Assembly (NCBI GenBank): GCA_016209885.1
Contig: JACQVF010000071.1
Coordinates: 1 to 53,456, forward strand
Direction: 5' to 3'
Length of the DNA: 53,456 nucleotides
From: Gemmatimonadota bacterium
Lineage (GTDB): Bacteria; Gemmatimonadota; Gemmatimonadetes; Longimicrobiales; Gaopeijiaceae
Shown: piece after piece, positions 18,072 through 27,680 of the stretch
Layout: each line of letters starts with the position of its first letter
Position numbering within the stretch: the first letter of the stretch is position 1
Notes under the pieces: generated by a model
The model's database searches: none
What the model was told of the DNA's origin: nothing
What the model saw: only the letters and a program-made list of their open reading frames with translations
Program-made: the position numbers and the translations under genes

Positions 18072-19595
18072 ATGATGCGGAGACCTTTTCCCTGGCGGCC
18101 CGCGCCGCGCCATGCGCGCGCCCTCGCGTTCGCTGCCGGCCTTGCGCTTTCTGCCCTGCCGCTCACCGGCTGCGCCGGCCGGGAGAGCGCAGCCGACGGG
18201 GGTGGACCGTACGACCTGGTGATCCTGAACGGCAGGGTCATCGATCCGGAGTCAGGCCTCGATACGGTCCGCAACGTGGGGATCGCCGGCGGCGCGATCC
18301 GCGCGATCACGACGCAGCCGCTCACCGGCACCACCACGATCGATGCCGCGGGGCTCATCGTTTCCGCCGGTTTCATTGACCTGCACTCGCACGGGCAGGA
18401 CGATGAGAACTACCGGGCCAAAGCGATGGATGGTGTGACCACGGCGCTGGAGCTCGAGGTCGGCACGGACGACATCGACCGCTGGTACCGGGAACGTGAA
18501 GGGAAGGCGCTCGTCCATTACGCGGCGAGCGTCGGGCACATCCCGGTGCGCATGAACGTGATGGGCGATCCCGGCGCATTCCTTCCGTCCGGCGACGGAG
18601 CCCGCCGTCCCGCCACGACGGAGGAGATCGCCGAGATCCGGCGCCGGATCCAGCAGGGTCTACAACGCGGCGCCATGGCCGTAGGTATGGGACTCCAGTA
18701 CACGCCCGCGGCCTCGCGATGGGAGGTGCTCGAGATGTTCCGTGCCGCCGCCGAGGCCGGTGCGCCCGTTCACGTCCACATCCGCCACATGGGCGATGCG
18801 GAGCCCGCCAACAGCCTGCTTGCGCTGGAGGAGGTCATCGCAGCAGCGGCGGTCACCGGCGCGCCGCTCCACGTGGTTCACGTACAGAGCAGCGGGCTGA
18901 GGGCGACGCCGCGTCTGCTCCAGATGATCGGCGAGGCACAAGCCCGCGGCATGGACGTCACGACGGAATGCTACCCGTACACCGCGGGAATGACCGCGCT
19001 CGAATCCGCCCTCTTCGACGAAGGGTGGCAGAGCGTGCTCGGGATCGGATATGACAACCTGGAATGGGCGGCCACGGGCGAGCGGCTTACGCCCGCCACC
19101 TTCGCCCGCTACCGGCAGACCGGCGGGTTCGTGATCATCCATTTCATCCCCGGGGATATCGTGAATGCGGCGGTGACGAGCCCGCTCACGATGATCGCCA
19201 GCGACGGGCGACTCGAGAACGGCCGCGGACACCCGCGGAGCAGCGGCACCTACGCCCGCGTGCTCGGTCGCTATGTGCGGGACGCCCAGGCGCTCACCTG
19301 GATGGACGCACTCCGCAAGATGACGCTCCTGCCCGCCCAGCGCCTCGAGCGTCGCGTCCCCATGATGGCGAACAAGGGGCGTGTCCGCGTCGGCGCGGAC
19401 GCAGATCTCACGGTGTTCGATCCCCAGCGGATCGTGGACCGCTCTACCTACCAGGACCCGGCTCTCTACTCGGAGGGGGTCCGCTACGTGCTCGTGGCCG
19501 GGGTGCCCGTGGTGATGGACGGCAAGCTCCAGGACGGCGTCGCGCCCGGTCAGGCCGTACGCGCGCCGATCAAAGGGGCGACCGCAGGGTACTAA
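18072..19595 (+). CDS. Amidohydrolase-superfamily lipoprotein (N-acyl-D-amino-acid deacylase-like)
   Basis: The 507-residue protein has a lipoprotein signal with lipobox LTGC (Cys34). A composite TIM-barrel amidohydrolase follows: YDLVILNGRVIDPESGLDTV, the metal-site segment GFIDLHSHGQDDENY, a second site with VHVHIRHMGD, and the C-terminal ADLTVFDPQRIVDRSTYQDP. The family includes D-aminoacylases and dihydroorotase-like hydrolases; the substrate here is unknown. I chose the ATG at 18072 because GGAGG lies upstream and the lipoprotein signal starts there, although the frame is open from 17790. It leads a run with a small lipoprotein and glpD. Confidence 0.85.
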   Translation: MMRRPFPWRPAPRHARALAFAAGLALSALPLTGCAGRESAADGGGPYDLVILNGRVIDPESGLDTVRNVGIAGGAIRAITTQPLTGTTTIDAAGLIVSAGFIDLHSHGQDDENYRAKAMDGVTTALELEVGTDDIDRWYREREGKALVHYAASVGHIPVRMNVMGDPGAFLPSGDGARRPATTEEIAEIRRRIQQGLQRGAMAVGMGLQYTPAASRWEVLEMFRAAAEAGAPVHVHIRHMGDAEPANSLLALEEVIAAAAVTGAPLHVVHVQSSGLRATPRLLQMIGEAQARGMDVTTECYPYTAGMTALESALFDEGWQSVLGIGYDNLEWAATGERLTPATFARYRQTGGFVIIHFIPGDIVNAAVTSPLTMIASDGRLENGRGHPRSSGTYARVLGRYVRDAQALTWMDALRKMTLLPAQRLERRVPMMANKGRVRVGADADLTVFDPQRIVDRSTYQDPALYSEGVRYVLVAGVPVVMDGKLQDGVAPGQAVRAPIKGATAGY

Positions 19596-19656
19596 GCCGG
19601 CAGAGGGTGTCCGGGAACTGCCATCGAACCGCTCGCTCCCGAGGAGGGTCGCAGCC

Positions 19657-20034
19657 ATGAAGCAACTTCGGGCCGTCGCCGCAATGCTCGCCCTCGCCCT
19701 CCTCCTCCCGCTGGCTGGCTGCATTGGCCGCCGGGAATCGGCGCTGTCCGGCTCGGGACGGCGCGGTGAGCAGGTTACCGTGGAGGTCGAGAACCAGAAC
19801 TTCTACGACGCAACGATCTATGCCATCGGCGACGGCTCGCGCTCGCGCCTCGGGACCGTGGTCGGCAACACGAAGCAGAACTTCCGGTTGCCGTGGATCC
19901 CGCGCGACATCCGCTTCGAGATCCGGCTCCAGGCCGGCGGCACGTATACGACTCACTCGCTCCCGGTCAATCCGGGTGACCAGCTCCAGCTCGTTGTGAC
20001 CCCCGACCTGCAGCTCTCCAGCGTGAGGCGTTGA
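19657..20034 (+). CDS. Small lipoprotein of unknown function
   Basis: The 125-residue product has a classic lipoprotein signal peptide (MLALALLLPLAGC). The short mature part looks like an all-beta domain (VTVEVENQNFYDATIYAI; SLPVNPGDQLQLVVTPDLQL). GAGGAGGG lies before the ATG. It sits 61 bp after the amidohydrolase and 13 bp before glpD. No specific family was recognised. Confidence 0.75.
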   Translation: MKQLRAVAAMLALALLLPLAGCIGRRESALSGSGRRGEQVTVEVENQNFYDATIYAIGDGSRSRLGTVVGNTKQNFRLPWIPRDIRFEIRLQAGGTYTTHSLPVNPGDQLQLVVTPDLQLSSVRR

Positions 20035-20047
20035 ACGGCCGGCCGCC

Positions 20048-21637
20048 GTGCGCCGCAGCGGATTCGAAAGCGCGACGGTGAAGCGGGAGCAGATGATCGA
20101 GAGGCTGCGCGAGACGCGTGGCTTCTGGGATTTCATCGTCATCGGTGGGGGCGCGACCGGGCTCGGCACCGGGGTGGAGGCAGCATCCCGCGGCTACCGT
20201 ACGCTGCTGCTCGAGCAGAGCGACTTCGCCAAGGGTACCTCCAGCCGGAGCACCAAGCTCGTCCATGGCGGCGTGCGGTATCTCCGGCAGGGCAACGTAT
20301 CGCTGGTGGTCGAGGCGCTGCGCGAGCGAGGGCTGCTGGTCCGCAACGCGCCGCACTTGGTTCGTAACCTCTCCTTCATCGTCCCCAACTACGATTGGTG
20401 GGAGGGCCCGTTCTACGGGGTCGGGCTCAAGCTCTACGACGTGCTCGCCGGTAGGCTCGGGCTCGGACCGTCGCGCGTCCTTTCCCGCGAGGAGACCCTG
20501 GAACGAATCCCCACGCTCGAGCCGGAAGGCTTGCGGGGAGGCGTCGTCTACCACGACGCCCAATTCGACGACGCACGCCTCGCCGTCAACCTGGCCCAGA
20601 CCTTCGCCGACCTCGGCGGCACGCCCATCAACTACATGCAGGTGACCGCGCTCCTGAAGACCCGGGGCGTCGTCCACGGTGTCCTCGCGCGGGACGCCGA
20701 GACGGGCGAGGAGCAGGAGATTCACGGCCGCGTGGTGGTCAACGCCACGGGCGTCTTCTGTGACGGGATCCGGAAGCTGGACGATCCGGACGCACCCGAG
20801 ATCGTCGCTCCCAGCCAGGGCGTGCACATCGTCCTGGACAAGTCGTTCCAACCCGGCGAAAGCGCGATCATGGTGCCTCATACGGACGATGGGCGTGTCC
20901 TCTTCGCCGTACCCTGGCACGACCGCGTGGTGGTCGGCACCACAGATACGCCCGTCGCGGAGGTCTCGCTGGAGCCTGCGCCGCTGACGGAGGAGATCGA
21001 GTTCCTGCTCACGCACGCGGCTCGGTACCTGACGCGCGACCCGACACCGAGCGACGTGCTGAGCGTGTTTGCGGGCCTCCGCCCGCTGGTTCGCCAGGAC
21101 GGAGGTACGGACACCGCCTCCCTCTCCCGAGACCACACGCTGCTCATCTCGTCCTCGGGCCTCGTCACCATCACGGGCGGCAAGTGGACCACGTACCGGA
21201 AGATGGCGGAGGATACGGTAGACGAGGCGGCACTGGTGGCGGGGCTCGAGGAACGGGAGTCGGTGACGCGCGACTTGAGGATCCACGGGTGGCTCAAGAA
21301 CCCGGAGGCGATGGCACCGTGGGAAGTCTACGGCTCCGACGCGCCCGAGCTGCAGAAGCTCACGGAAGCCCGGCCCGAGGGGGCCGGCCTTCTCCACCCG
21401 CGCCTCCCCTATCGCGCGTGTGAGGTCATCTGGGCCGTCCGCAGCGAGTCGGCGCGGACCGTCGAGGACGTCCTGGCGCGCCGGACCCGCGCACTCCTCC
21501 TGGACGCCCGGGCGAGCATGGACGCGGCGCCGACGGTGGCCCGCCTTATGGCCCAGGAGCTCGGCCGCGACGCGGCGTGGGAGGGGCTCCAGATCTCCGA
21601 GTACCAGGAACTCGCGAAGCGATACGTGCTCTGTTAG
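20048..21637 (+). CDS. glpD: Aerobic-type glycerol-3-phosphate dehydrogenase
   Basis: The 529-residue FAD-dependent enzyme oxidises sn-glycerol 3-phosphate to dihydroxyacetone phosphate and passes electrons to quinone at the membrane. The FAD motif VIGGGATGLGTGVEAASRGY, the family signature FAKGTSSRSTKLVHGGVRYL, the substrate region WHDRVVVGTTDTPV and the C-terminal GlpD cap (MAEDTVDEA onwards) are present. The GTG at 20048 is followed by in-frame GTG 20078 and ATG 20093, and the latter two give an N-terminus closer to the family (MKREQMIERLRE). No glpK or glpF is nearby, so its partner kinase or lipid pathway is elsewhere. Confidence 0.94.
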   Translation: MRRSGFESATVKREQMIERLRETRGFWDFIVIGGGATGLGTGVEAASRGYRTLLLEQSDFAKGTSSRSTKLVHGGVRYLRQGNVSLVVEALRERGLLVRNAPHLVRNLSFIVPNYDWWEGPFYGVGLKLYDVLAGRLGLGPSRVLSREETLERIPTLEPEGLRGGVVYHDAQFDDARLAVNLAQTFADLGGTPINYMQVTALLKTRGVVHGVLARDAETGEEQEIHGRVVVNATGVFCDGIRKLDDPDAPEIVAPSQGVHIVLDKSFQPGESAIMVPHTDDGRVLFAVPWHDRVVVGTTDTPVAEVSLEPAPLTEEIEFLLTHAARYLTRDPTPSDVLSVFAGLRPLVRQDGGTDTASLSRDHTLLISSSGLVTITGGKWTTYRKMAEDTVDEAALVAGLEERESVTRDLRIHGWLKNPEAMAPWEVYGSDAPELQKLTEARPEGAGLLHPRLPYRACEVIWAVRSESARTVEDVLARRTRALLLDARASMDAAPTVARLMAQELGRDAAWEGLQISEYQELAKRYVLC

Positions 21638-21642
21638 TGACG

Positions 21643-21722
21643 GCGATTCGCGATTCGCACCCGCGTTAGCCTTGGGGCCCAATGGGCGCCGCTCGCGAAA
21701 TCACGAGGCCCGAATCACGAGT
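21643..21722. repeat. GATTCGCG-type intergenic repeat (copy 2)
   Basis: GCGATTCGCGATTCGC (21643-21658) is followed by decayed inverted versions (TCGCGAAATCACGA and CGAATCACGAG) up to 21722. It fills most of the 90-bp gap between the convergent glpD and PBP stops, so it may also form the 3'-end structure for both transcripts. Confidence 0.65.
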
Positions 21723-21727
21723 CCGGA

Positions 21728-24700
21728 TCATGACTCGCCCGCCGCCAGCAGCGGAATCAGCGCCGGACCCAGCACTCCGAGCAGCTGCGCCGGAAGCGAG
21801 CTGGTGAAGGTGTAGTTCGCGGCCTCCGGGCCCTCCACGTACGCCGTCACGGCGCCGAAGAAACGGTCTCCGATGAAGAAGACAAACGTGGAGGTGCGGT
21901 GCACGGCCTTCGACTCGATGAGCCGCCCGCCTGCCGTAAAGATCTTGAAGCGGCTGTCGCCCGTGCCCGTCTTGCCGCCGATGACCACCGGGCTCCCGTC
22001 GGCCAGGCGGATCGCGCCGTGGGCGCGGCGCGCCGTCCCCCACTCCACCACATCGATCAGCGCATCTCGCACCACCTGCACCACCGCCGGCGACAGGACC
22101 CGGACCCCGGGCTCCGGATCCCGTCGCATCACCGTCTCGTAGGGCGTGCCCTCGGCGAAGTGCAGCTCCTCGACCCGCGCGACGGGCCGGCGGATCCCCC
22201 CGTTCACGATGACACCCACCAGCTCGGCCAAAGCGACCGGCCGATCCGCCGAGCTGCCGATGGCCGTCGCGTAGGAGGGCACGAGCGCGTCGAACGAATA
22301 GCCCACGCGCTTCCAGGCCCGGTGGATTTCCATGAAGGCTTCCATCTCGAGCAGCGCGCGAATCCGCTGGTCCTGTGCGCTCTTCGAGCGAGTCTGGAAC
22401 AGCCAGCGGTAGACTTCTTGCCGAACCTCTCCGCTCGCATTCATGATGTCCAGCAGCGTGGCCTCCGGGTGCTGGCGCAGGTACCGCACTACCCAGAGCT
22501 CGAGGGGGTGGATCCCGGCGAGGTAGCCCTGGTCCGCCACAGACAGGCGGGTCGGATCGGACCGTCGGTACAGCTCCCGGACCGCGCTCTCGGTAAGGAT
22601 CGTGGTCCCGGCGCCCGCCCCCATGAGCGAGATGAGCTCATCCGGGCTCGCGTCCGGGGCCACGGCGCGGAACGCGCGACCAAGCCGCTGCGGCGAGAGC
22701 CGGCGGTCGCGAACGAGCGTCTCCAACATCTCGCCAGGGTTCTGCCCCCGATACTTCCGGTAGAAGCGGGCCAGGAACTGCCGGGCCTCGCGATCGGCGA
22801 ACCGCGCCAGGTATTCGGCGCGTCGCGGGTCGTTCGCGTCCTTGAGGATCCTCGCCGTCGAGCCGGGAACCTGAAACATGTAGTAGTGCACGATCTCCCG
22901 CATCAGGCGGATGAACACCAGGTTGACCGAGTGCCGGAAGGCTTCCAGCACGGACAGTTGCTGGGCGTCGAACGTGTCGTCGAAGTTCGTGAAGCGATGG
23001 AGGCCGCCGCCCGTGAAGAAGGCTTCGCCCGGGCTCGCCGAGTAGCGCCGCGCCAGGGCCGCGCCCAGCATGTCCCTGAGCAGGGCATCCGGATGATCCA
23101 GGAGATAATCCACCGCCCAGCGCGAGAGGCGGTCCGACGGATCGAGCGCCACGGCCCGCAGCTCCTCGGGCGAACGCCCGCCATACCGACCGTGGAGCTC
23201 CTCGACAATCTCCAGGTAGTTGACCAGCGTACGCAGCTTGGCCGTCGAGCCCAGGTCGAGCTTTGTCCCGTAGGTCACACTGAGGGGCCCCTCGAAGTTG
23301 TCGGTCTGCACGCGGATCGCGTTCCCCCCGGGTCCGCGCTCGAACAGCGTGATGCTGAAGATGACGCGCGAAGGATCGCCGTCGCCGAGCATACGCGGAC
23401 CCACAAGCCCCAGAGCTTGCGCCTGCTCCGGGTCCCTCAGGCTGCTCAGCACGCGGCGAACGGAATCCTGCACCTCCCGGGCGTACGACGTCCGCACCTG
23501 GAGGTCGAAGCGGTCCACATCGTAGAGGCTGGGGACGCCCAGGAGATCGAGCAGGTGGAGCCGCACATCGTTTGCGGCTTTGCGCTCCACGAAGGGGACG
23601 CGCCCCTCGACCCGAGCACGCTCCCGAAGGCCCGGGTCCAGCCCCTCCGCCTCCTGGGCCAGGGCATCGGGGATCACACCACCGGTGACCAGCAGCCGCA
23701 GATAGCGCTCGGTCTTCGCCCGGAGCTGCCGGCGCCCTTCCGGATCCACCAGGTAGTACGAGGGGCGCCGATGAGCCAGAAGAAGGGTCAGCACCCGCCG
23801 ATACGCCACCGCCTGCTCTCGCAGCTCCACCCCCGATCCCTCGCCCAGCCCGGCCTCGAGACGGCGGTTCAACTCATCGCAGTCCGCACCGAACCACGCC
23901 CATAGCCCGTCACTCAGGCCGGTCACCTCGCCGTACCCACGGATCGCCGCCAGGGGCACCGAGTTGAGGTAGTCCAGGACGATCCGGCGCTGCGCATCCA
24001 GGGTTCGCGGCCCGTCCAGATAGCTCCGGAGCGAGGCGGAAGCTACTTGTCGGAACTTCTCCGACGGCGACGCCGTGCGCCCCTGGGAGGAGTGGCGGAA
24101 CTTCTCGAGCTGCGTGGCAAGCGTGCTCGCTCCGGGCACCTCGCGGTGGTATCCCAGGGCGTTAAGCCCGAACTCGACGCTGGCCCGCCCCAGGCGGTCC
24201 CACTCGACCGCCGGATTGCGGTAGGGGAGCCGCGGGTCCAGGAGCTCCCGATTCTCGATGTAGAGGAGTGTCTTCCAAACCACCGGCGGGATCGCCTCGA
24301 ACGTGGCGTAGACTCGCTCTGGGGTCCTGGACTCGAAGAAGGGCACCCCCTCCCTGTCCAGGATTCGGAGGCCCGCCAGGGTCTTCTCGCGGTAGACGGG
24401 ATAGATCCCGACTTCGGCGGCCGCGACCATCCGCAGTGACATGCGCGCCTGTCGCGTGAGCACCCATCCCCGCGCCTGGAGGCGCTCAACCATAGAGGGC
24501 AGACGCGTGTACCCCAAGCGCTGATCATACGGACCCGTCGCCGGAAAGCGGATCGACGGGCTGGGTCCCGCGCCTACACGGTAGGTCATCTCCGCCGCCA
24601 GCCGCGCGAGCTGGTGAGCCTGAAACCAGGAGGCGCGCAGCTCGACGACAAGCAAGATCCCGAAGAGCAGCCCCGCGACGGTGACCACGGGAAGCCACTT

Positions 24701-24922
24701 TCGCGCTCGTCGCTGCTCGGGCGGGACGGGCGCCAGCGCCGGCTCCTCCACGGGGAGCCATTGCGGCTGGGTTTGCGCCCGCTCGGGCCGCGGCTCAGCG
24801 AGCCGCGGTTGCTGCCGTTCTGCCCGCCGGCGCGCACAAAGCCAGCGCTGCCGCGCGATGCGCAGCCGGCGAACGAAGCTCTCGGTCAGGTGGTCGTACA
24901 GCGCGAGGATCTCGAACCACAT
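21728..24922 (-). CDS. Large divergent class A penicillin-binding protein (glycosyltransferase + transpeptidase)
   Basis: The 1064-residue protein has a basic cytoplasmic N-terminus, one transmembrane helix (about residues 76-94), a GT51-like region (LLYIENRELLD, then GASTLATQLEKFRHS) and a transpeptidase domain. The three active-site motifs are SxxK at GSTAKL (near residue 557), SxN at HSVNLVF (near 664) and KTG at IGGKTGTGDS (near 985). It would polymerise and cross-link peptidoglycan. It is longer than usual class A PBPs (about 750-850), and about 320 residues separate SxN from KTG, implying a large insertion. The GT51 motif is EN-RE rather than the usual EDRxF, so glycosyltransferase activity needs testing. 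AGGAGGAG lies 15 nt before the ATG. Confidence 0.85.
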   Translation of the reverse strand: MWFEILALYDHLTESFVRRLRIARQRWLCARRRAERQQPRLAEPRPERAQTQPQWLPVEEPALAPVPPEQRRARKWLPVVTVAGLLFGILLVVELRASWFQAHQLARLAAEMTYRVGAGPSPSIRFPATGPYDQRLGYTRLPSMVERLQARGWVLTRQARMSLRMVAAAEVGIYPVYREKTLAGLRILDREGVPFFESRTPERVYATFEAIPPVVWKTLLYIENRELLDPRLPYRNPAVEWDRLGRASVEFGLNALGYHREVPGASTLATQLEKFRHSSQGRTASPSEKFRQVASASLRSYLDGPRTLDAQRRIVLDYLNSVPLAAIRGYGEVTGLSDGLWAWFGADCDELNRRLEAGLGEGSGVELREQAVAYRRVLTLLLAHRRPSYYLVDPEGRRQLRAKTERYLRLLVTGGVIPDALAQEAEGLDPGLRERARVEGRVPFVERKAANDVRLHLLDLLGVPSLYDVDRFDLQVRTSYAREVQDSVRRVLSSLRDPEQAQALGLVGPRMLGDGDPSRVIFSITLFERGPGGNAIRVQTDNFEGPLSVTYGTKLDLGSTAKLRTLVNYLEIVEELHGRYGGRSPEELRAVALDPSDRLSRWAVDYLLDHPDALLRDMLGAALARRYSASPGEAFFTGGGLHRFTNFDDTFDAQQLSVLEAFRHSVNLVFIRLMREIVHYYMFQVPGSTARILKDANDPRRAEYLARFADREARQFLARFYRKYRGQNPGEMLETLVRDRRLSPQRLGRAFRAVAPDASPDELISLMGAGAGTTILTESAVRELYRRSDPTRLSVADQGYLAGIHPLELWVVRYLRQHPEATLLDIMNASGEVRQEVYRWLFQTRSKSAQDQRIRALLEMEAFMEIHRAWKRVGYSFDALVPSYATAIGSSADRPVALAELVGVIVNGGIRRPVARVEELHFAEGTPYETVMRRDPEPGVRVLSPAVVQVVRDALIDVVEWGTARRAHGAIRLADGSPVVIGGKTGTGDSRFKIFTAGGRLIESKAVHRTSTFVFFIGDRFFGAVTAYVEGPEAANYTFTSSLPAQLLGVLGPALIPLLAAGES

Positions 24923-25112
24923 TAGAGTAGCCGGTTTCTCCTCCTGCTAGCCACCGGAGCGATCGAGCACAGCGTCCCTTCCGTCCGTTCAAACTCCATG
25001 ACAGGAATACCGAATCTGTGCCGATTCGTTTCACCGCCGGTACCGCGCCCCCCGGCATGCCAACGCGGGGGTGGACGGTGCGGAGTCCCATGACAAAGAT
25101 TCATGACCGACT

Positions 25113-25841
25113 ATGGCCACGAGCTCTCCGACTCTCGTAGCGGTCGCCCGCGACCTCCGCCGCCGTACCGCCGGCCTCCGGTTTCCGCCACCGGTACAGC
25201 ACGTCTATCATCCGCTCGCGTACGCCTGGGAGCCGCACCGCCTTTACCTCGAGCGCTACGGCCGGGCGCCCAAGGAGGTTGTTTTCCTCGGGATGAACCC
25301 GGGTCCCTGGGGGATGGCGCAGACGGGCGTGCCCTTCGGCGACGTGGGCATGGTGCGGGACTGGCTCGGCATCGTCGCCGACGTGGGAAGACCTGATCCC
25401 GAGCACCCGAAACGCCCGATTCGGGGGTTCTCCTGCCCCCGCGGCGAGGTGAGCGGCCGCCGCCTCTGGGGGTGGGCGCGGCGCCATTTTCAAGCGCCCA
25501 CACGATTCTTCGAGCGCTTCTTCGTCTATAATTACTGCCCCGTGCTCTTCCTGACCGAGGGCGGCCGGAACCTTACGCCGGACCGCCTCCCCGCTGCAGC
25601 GCGCGAACCTCTCATCAAGGTCTGCGACAGCGCCGTGCGCCGGGGCATGGAGGTGCTGCGGCCCCGCTACGTCATCGGCGTCGGCCGATTCGCCGAAACG
25701 CGGGCCCGCGCAGCCCTCGCCTCCCTCGACATCACCATCGGGGGCATCCCCCACCCCAGCCCCGCCAACCCCGGCGCCAACCGTGGCTGGGAGGAAAAGG
25801 TCAGCCGCGAGCTGGCACGCCTGGGGATCCGCGTGGGCTGA
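25113..25841 (+). CDS. SMUG1-type uracil-DNA glycosylase
   Basis: The 242-residue protein has the two active-site motifs of the SMUG1 family: GMNPGPWGMAQTGVPFGDV near residue 60 and HPSPANPGANRGW near residue 213. It should remove uracil, and possibly 5-hydroxymethyluracil, from DNA in base excision repair. The length fits the family (about 240-270). SMUG1 is best known from animals and is scattered in bacteria; the catalytic Asn-type motif with GMNPGP is kept. The gene stands alone, divergent from the PBP gene, and lacks an obvious ribosome-binding site; an out-of-frame ATG lies 10 nt upstream. Confidence 0.88.
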   Translation: MATSSPTLVAVARDLRRRTAGLRFPPPVQHVYHPLAYAWEPHRLYLERYGRAPKEVVFLGMNPGPWGMAQTGVPFGDVGMVRDWLGIVADVGRPDPEHPKRPIRGFSCPRGEVSGRRLWGWARRHFQAPTRFFERFFVYNYCPVLFLTEGGRNLTPDRLPAAAREPLIKVCDSAVRRGMEVLRPRYVIGVGRFAETRARAALASLDITIGGIPHPSPANPGANRGWEEKVSRELARLGIRVG

Positions 25842-26228
25842 GCCGTCCGAGGAGTCCGCCGGCCCCCCGAGAACCCCGGGGTATGGCACCCGTTTTGCAC
25901 CGCCTCTAACCGCGGGTGACTGAACCGGGTGAGCGGGGGAGCGGGGGTCCGCCGCTTGCTCGGGTCCCCGTGTTTGTATACATTGCTCGGGGCGCAGAAC
26001 CGGCCCATCAAGGTCTCTGGTTCCGCACCTGTTGTCACCCGGACCGAAATTCCCGATCGTCGGCGGAGCGGCTGATGGCGGTGGCGCCGGCCCGACGGGG
26101 CGAGCTCACCGGTAGTCGGGATAGATTTTTTCTTGAGATCCGGGGTTTGGCCGTGGGGTCGGCTGAAGAACGGGTCGCCCCCCTTAGGCGATACCTCCCG
26201 GAGGACAGCACCGAGCCGCAGCCGCAGC
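25842..26228. other. 387-bp non-coding leader region before the glutamate-synthase-like operon
   Basis: No convincing gene is seen. A palindromic TGTATACA (25975-25982) contains a possible -10 (TATACA) with TTGCTC 15 bp upstream, so a promoter for the downstream operon about 250 bp before its start is possible. If so the mRNA would have a long leader. I could not recognise a known riboswitch fold. Confidence 0.4.
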
Positions 26229-27680
26229 ATGCACGCATCGTCTGTTGATCTTTCGGCCCGGGCGGGCACAGCGCCTGCCGAGTCCCGGTATCACCGCTAC
26301 CACATCGAGGTACAACCCGCCGAGGACATCGTGGCGCTGCCGAGCCGGTTCCGGGTCCAGGTCCGGAGGCACCGCCTCGCCTGGCTCATCCTGAAGGAGA
26401 TCGTCCACTATCGGGGCCGGAAGGACGTGGTGGTAAGCCGGCCCTGCGTGTACGGCGTCTTCTCGGGTCCGGTGGGCGGATTCGCGCCGCGGGAGCACCT
26501 CTGTGTCGGCTGCTTACGCTGTACGACCCAGTATCCGGAGATCGTGCAGATCCACCGGAACCCCGAGCGCGCGCGTCTCGGGGATTCCTATTTCACGCCC
26601 GATCACGTGGACGCGGTGTGCTACGAGGCGCGCACGGGCAACATCCCGGTGCGCGGCGCGGGCTATCGCGGCTCGTTCGGCGGGCCGGGTTGGGACGGGA
26701 TGTGGACCGACATGTCGGAGATCGTGCGGCCCACCCGTGACGGGATCCACGGTCGCGAGTATATCTCGACCGTGGTGGACATCGGGGAGAAGCCTCCTTT
26801 CCTCGAATTCGATGAGACGGGCCTGCCGTGCGGGCTCGAGCCCCGTGTCCTTTCAGCCGCCCTCCCCATGCTGCTGGACTTGCCCCCACGCAGCGCCGTT
26901 ATGGACCGCCTGGTGGCCGTGCTGGCGCGCACGGCCCGGGAGGTGGATACGCTCGCGCTCCTGCCGCTGCGTATCGTCCGTGAGCGCGGCCTGCGCGGGC
27001 CGGAAGTGATTCCGGTGTTGGCGCCCGCTGAGGTAGGCGCGCTCCAGGAGCTGGCCTTCGAGCCGGCCATGGCGGAACTGACGGCGTGGGACGAGGTCGC
27101 ATACCGGGAGGCGGTAGCTCGGCTGCCGGCGACGATCATCGGGCTGCGCCTCGCCTTCGCGGCGGGGCTCAGGGACACGCTCGGCGCCGCGCTGGAGGCA
27201 GGGGTCAGGGTCTTCCACCTCACGGCCGACTACCAGGGGCGCGGCGCGGACGGACGGTTCGTCCTGGACTGGATCCGCGAGGTCCACGGCTGGCTGGTTG
27301 CCTCGGGCCGGCGCGACGAGGTGACGCTCCTGGGGAGCGGCGGCATCGCGCTGGCCGAGCATGTGCCCAAGGCGATCATCTGCGGGCTGGACGCCGTGGC
27401 GCTGGATACCCCCATTCTGGTGGCGTTGCAGGCCAAGATGCTGAGCGAGTGCACGGATCCGGAGACGAGCCGCGTCGAGCTCCCGGACTTCGAGCCGGCC
27501 TGGGGCGTACAGCGGCTGAAGAACCTGCTCGGCGCCTGGCGCGACCAGCTCCTCGAAGTGCTGGGCGCCATGGGGATGCGCGAGGTTCGGCGGCTCCGGG
27601 GGGAGACGGGGCGCGCCATGTTCCAGGCGGAGGCCGAGCGGGAGGCCTTCCAGGGGATCGCTGGATATGGAGACGGCTGA
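26229..27680 (+). CDS. Glutamate-synthase-like protein with degenerate FMN-barrel domain and Cys-cluster N-domain
   Basis: The 483-residue protein has an N-terminal part with a ferredoxin-like cysteine motif (EHLCVGCLRCTTQYPE) and then a region shared with archaeal-type GltB (VRGAGYRGSFGGPGWDGMW). The C-terminal ~250 residues keep the fold landmarks of the FMN-binding synthase domain (VTLLGSGGIALAEHVPKAII; AVALDTPILVALQAKM; LGAMGMREVRRLRGETG). The Gly-rich substrate segment is replaced, and the Cys residues for the 3Fe-4S cluster are absent. It therefore looks like a catalytically degenerate paralogue, perhaps an electron-transfer or structural subunit. It overlaps the next gene by 14 nt. The start is the ATG at 26229; no family name can be given with confidence. 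Confidence 0.72.
   Translation: MHASSVDLSARAGTAPAESRYHRYHIEVQPAEDIVALPSRFRVQVRRHRLAWLILKEIVHYRGRKDVVVSRPCVYGVFSGPVGGFAPREHLCVGCLRCTTQYPEIVQIHRNPERARLGDSYFTPDHVDAVCYEARTGNIPVRGAGYRGSFGGPGWDGMWTDMSEIVRPTRDGIHGREYISTVVDIGEKPPFLEFDETGLPCGLEPRVLSAALPMLLDLPPRSAVMDRLVAVLARTAREVDTLALLPLRIVRERGLRGPEVIPVLAPAEVGALQELAFEPAMAELTAWDEVAYREAVARLPATIIGLRLAFAAGLRDTLGAALEAGVRVFHLTADYQGRGADGRFVLDWIREVHGWLVASGRRDEVTLLGSGGIALAEHVPKAIICGLDAVALDTPILVALQAKMLSECTDPETSRVELPDFEPAWGVQRLKNLLGAWRDQLLEVLGAMGMREVRRLRGETGRAMFQAEAEREAFQGIAGYGDG

Noticed and set aside
25842..26228. Riboswitch or glutamine-responsive RNA before the glutamate-synthase-like operon
   Set aside because: The leader is long enough, but I could not identify any conserved riboswitch core.
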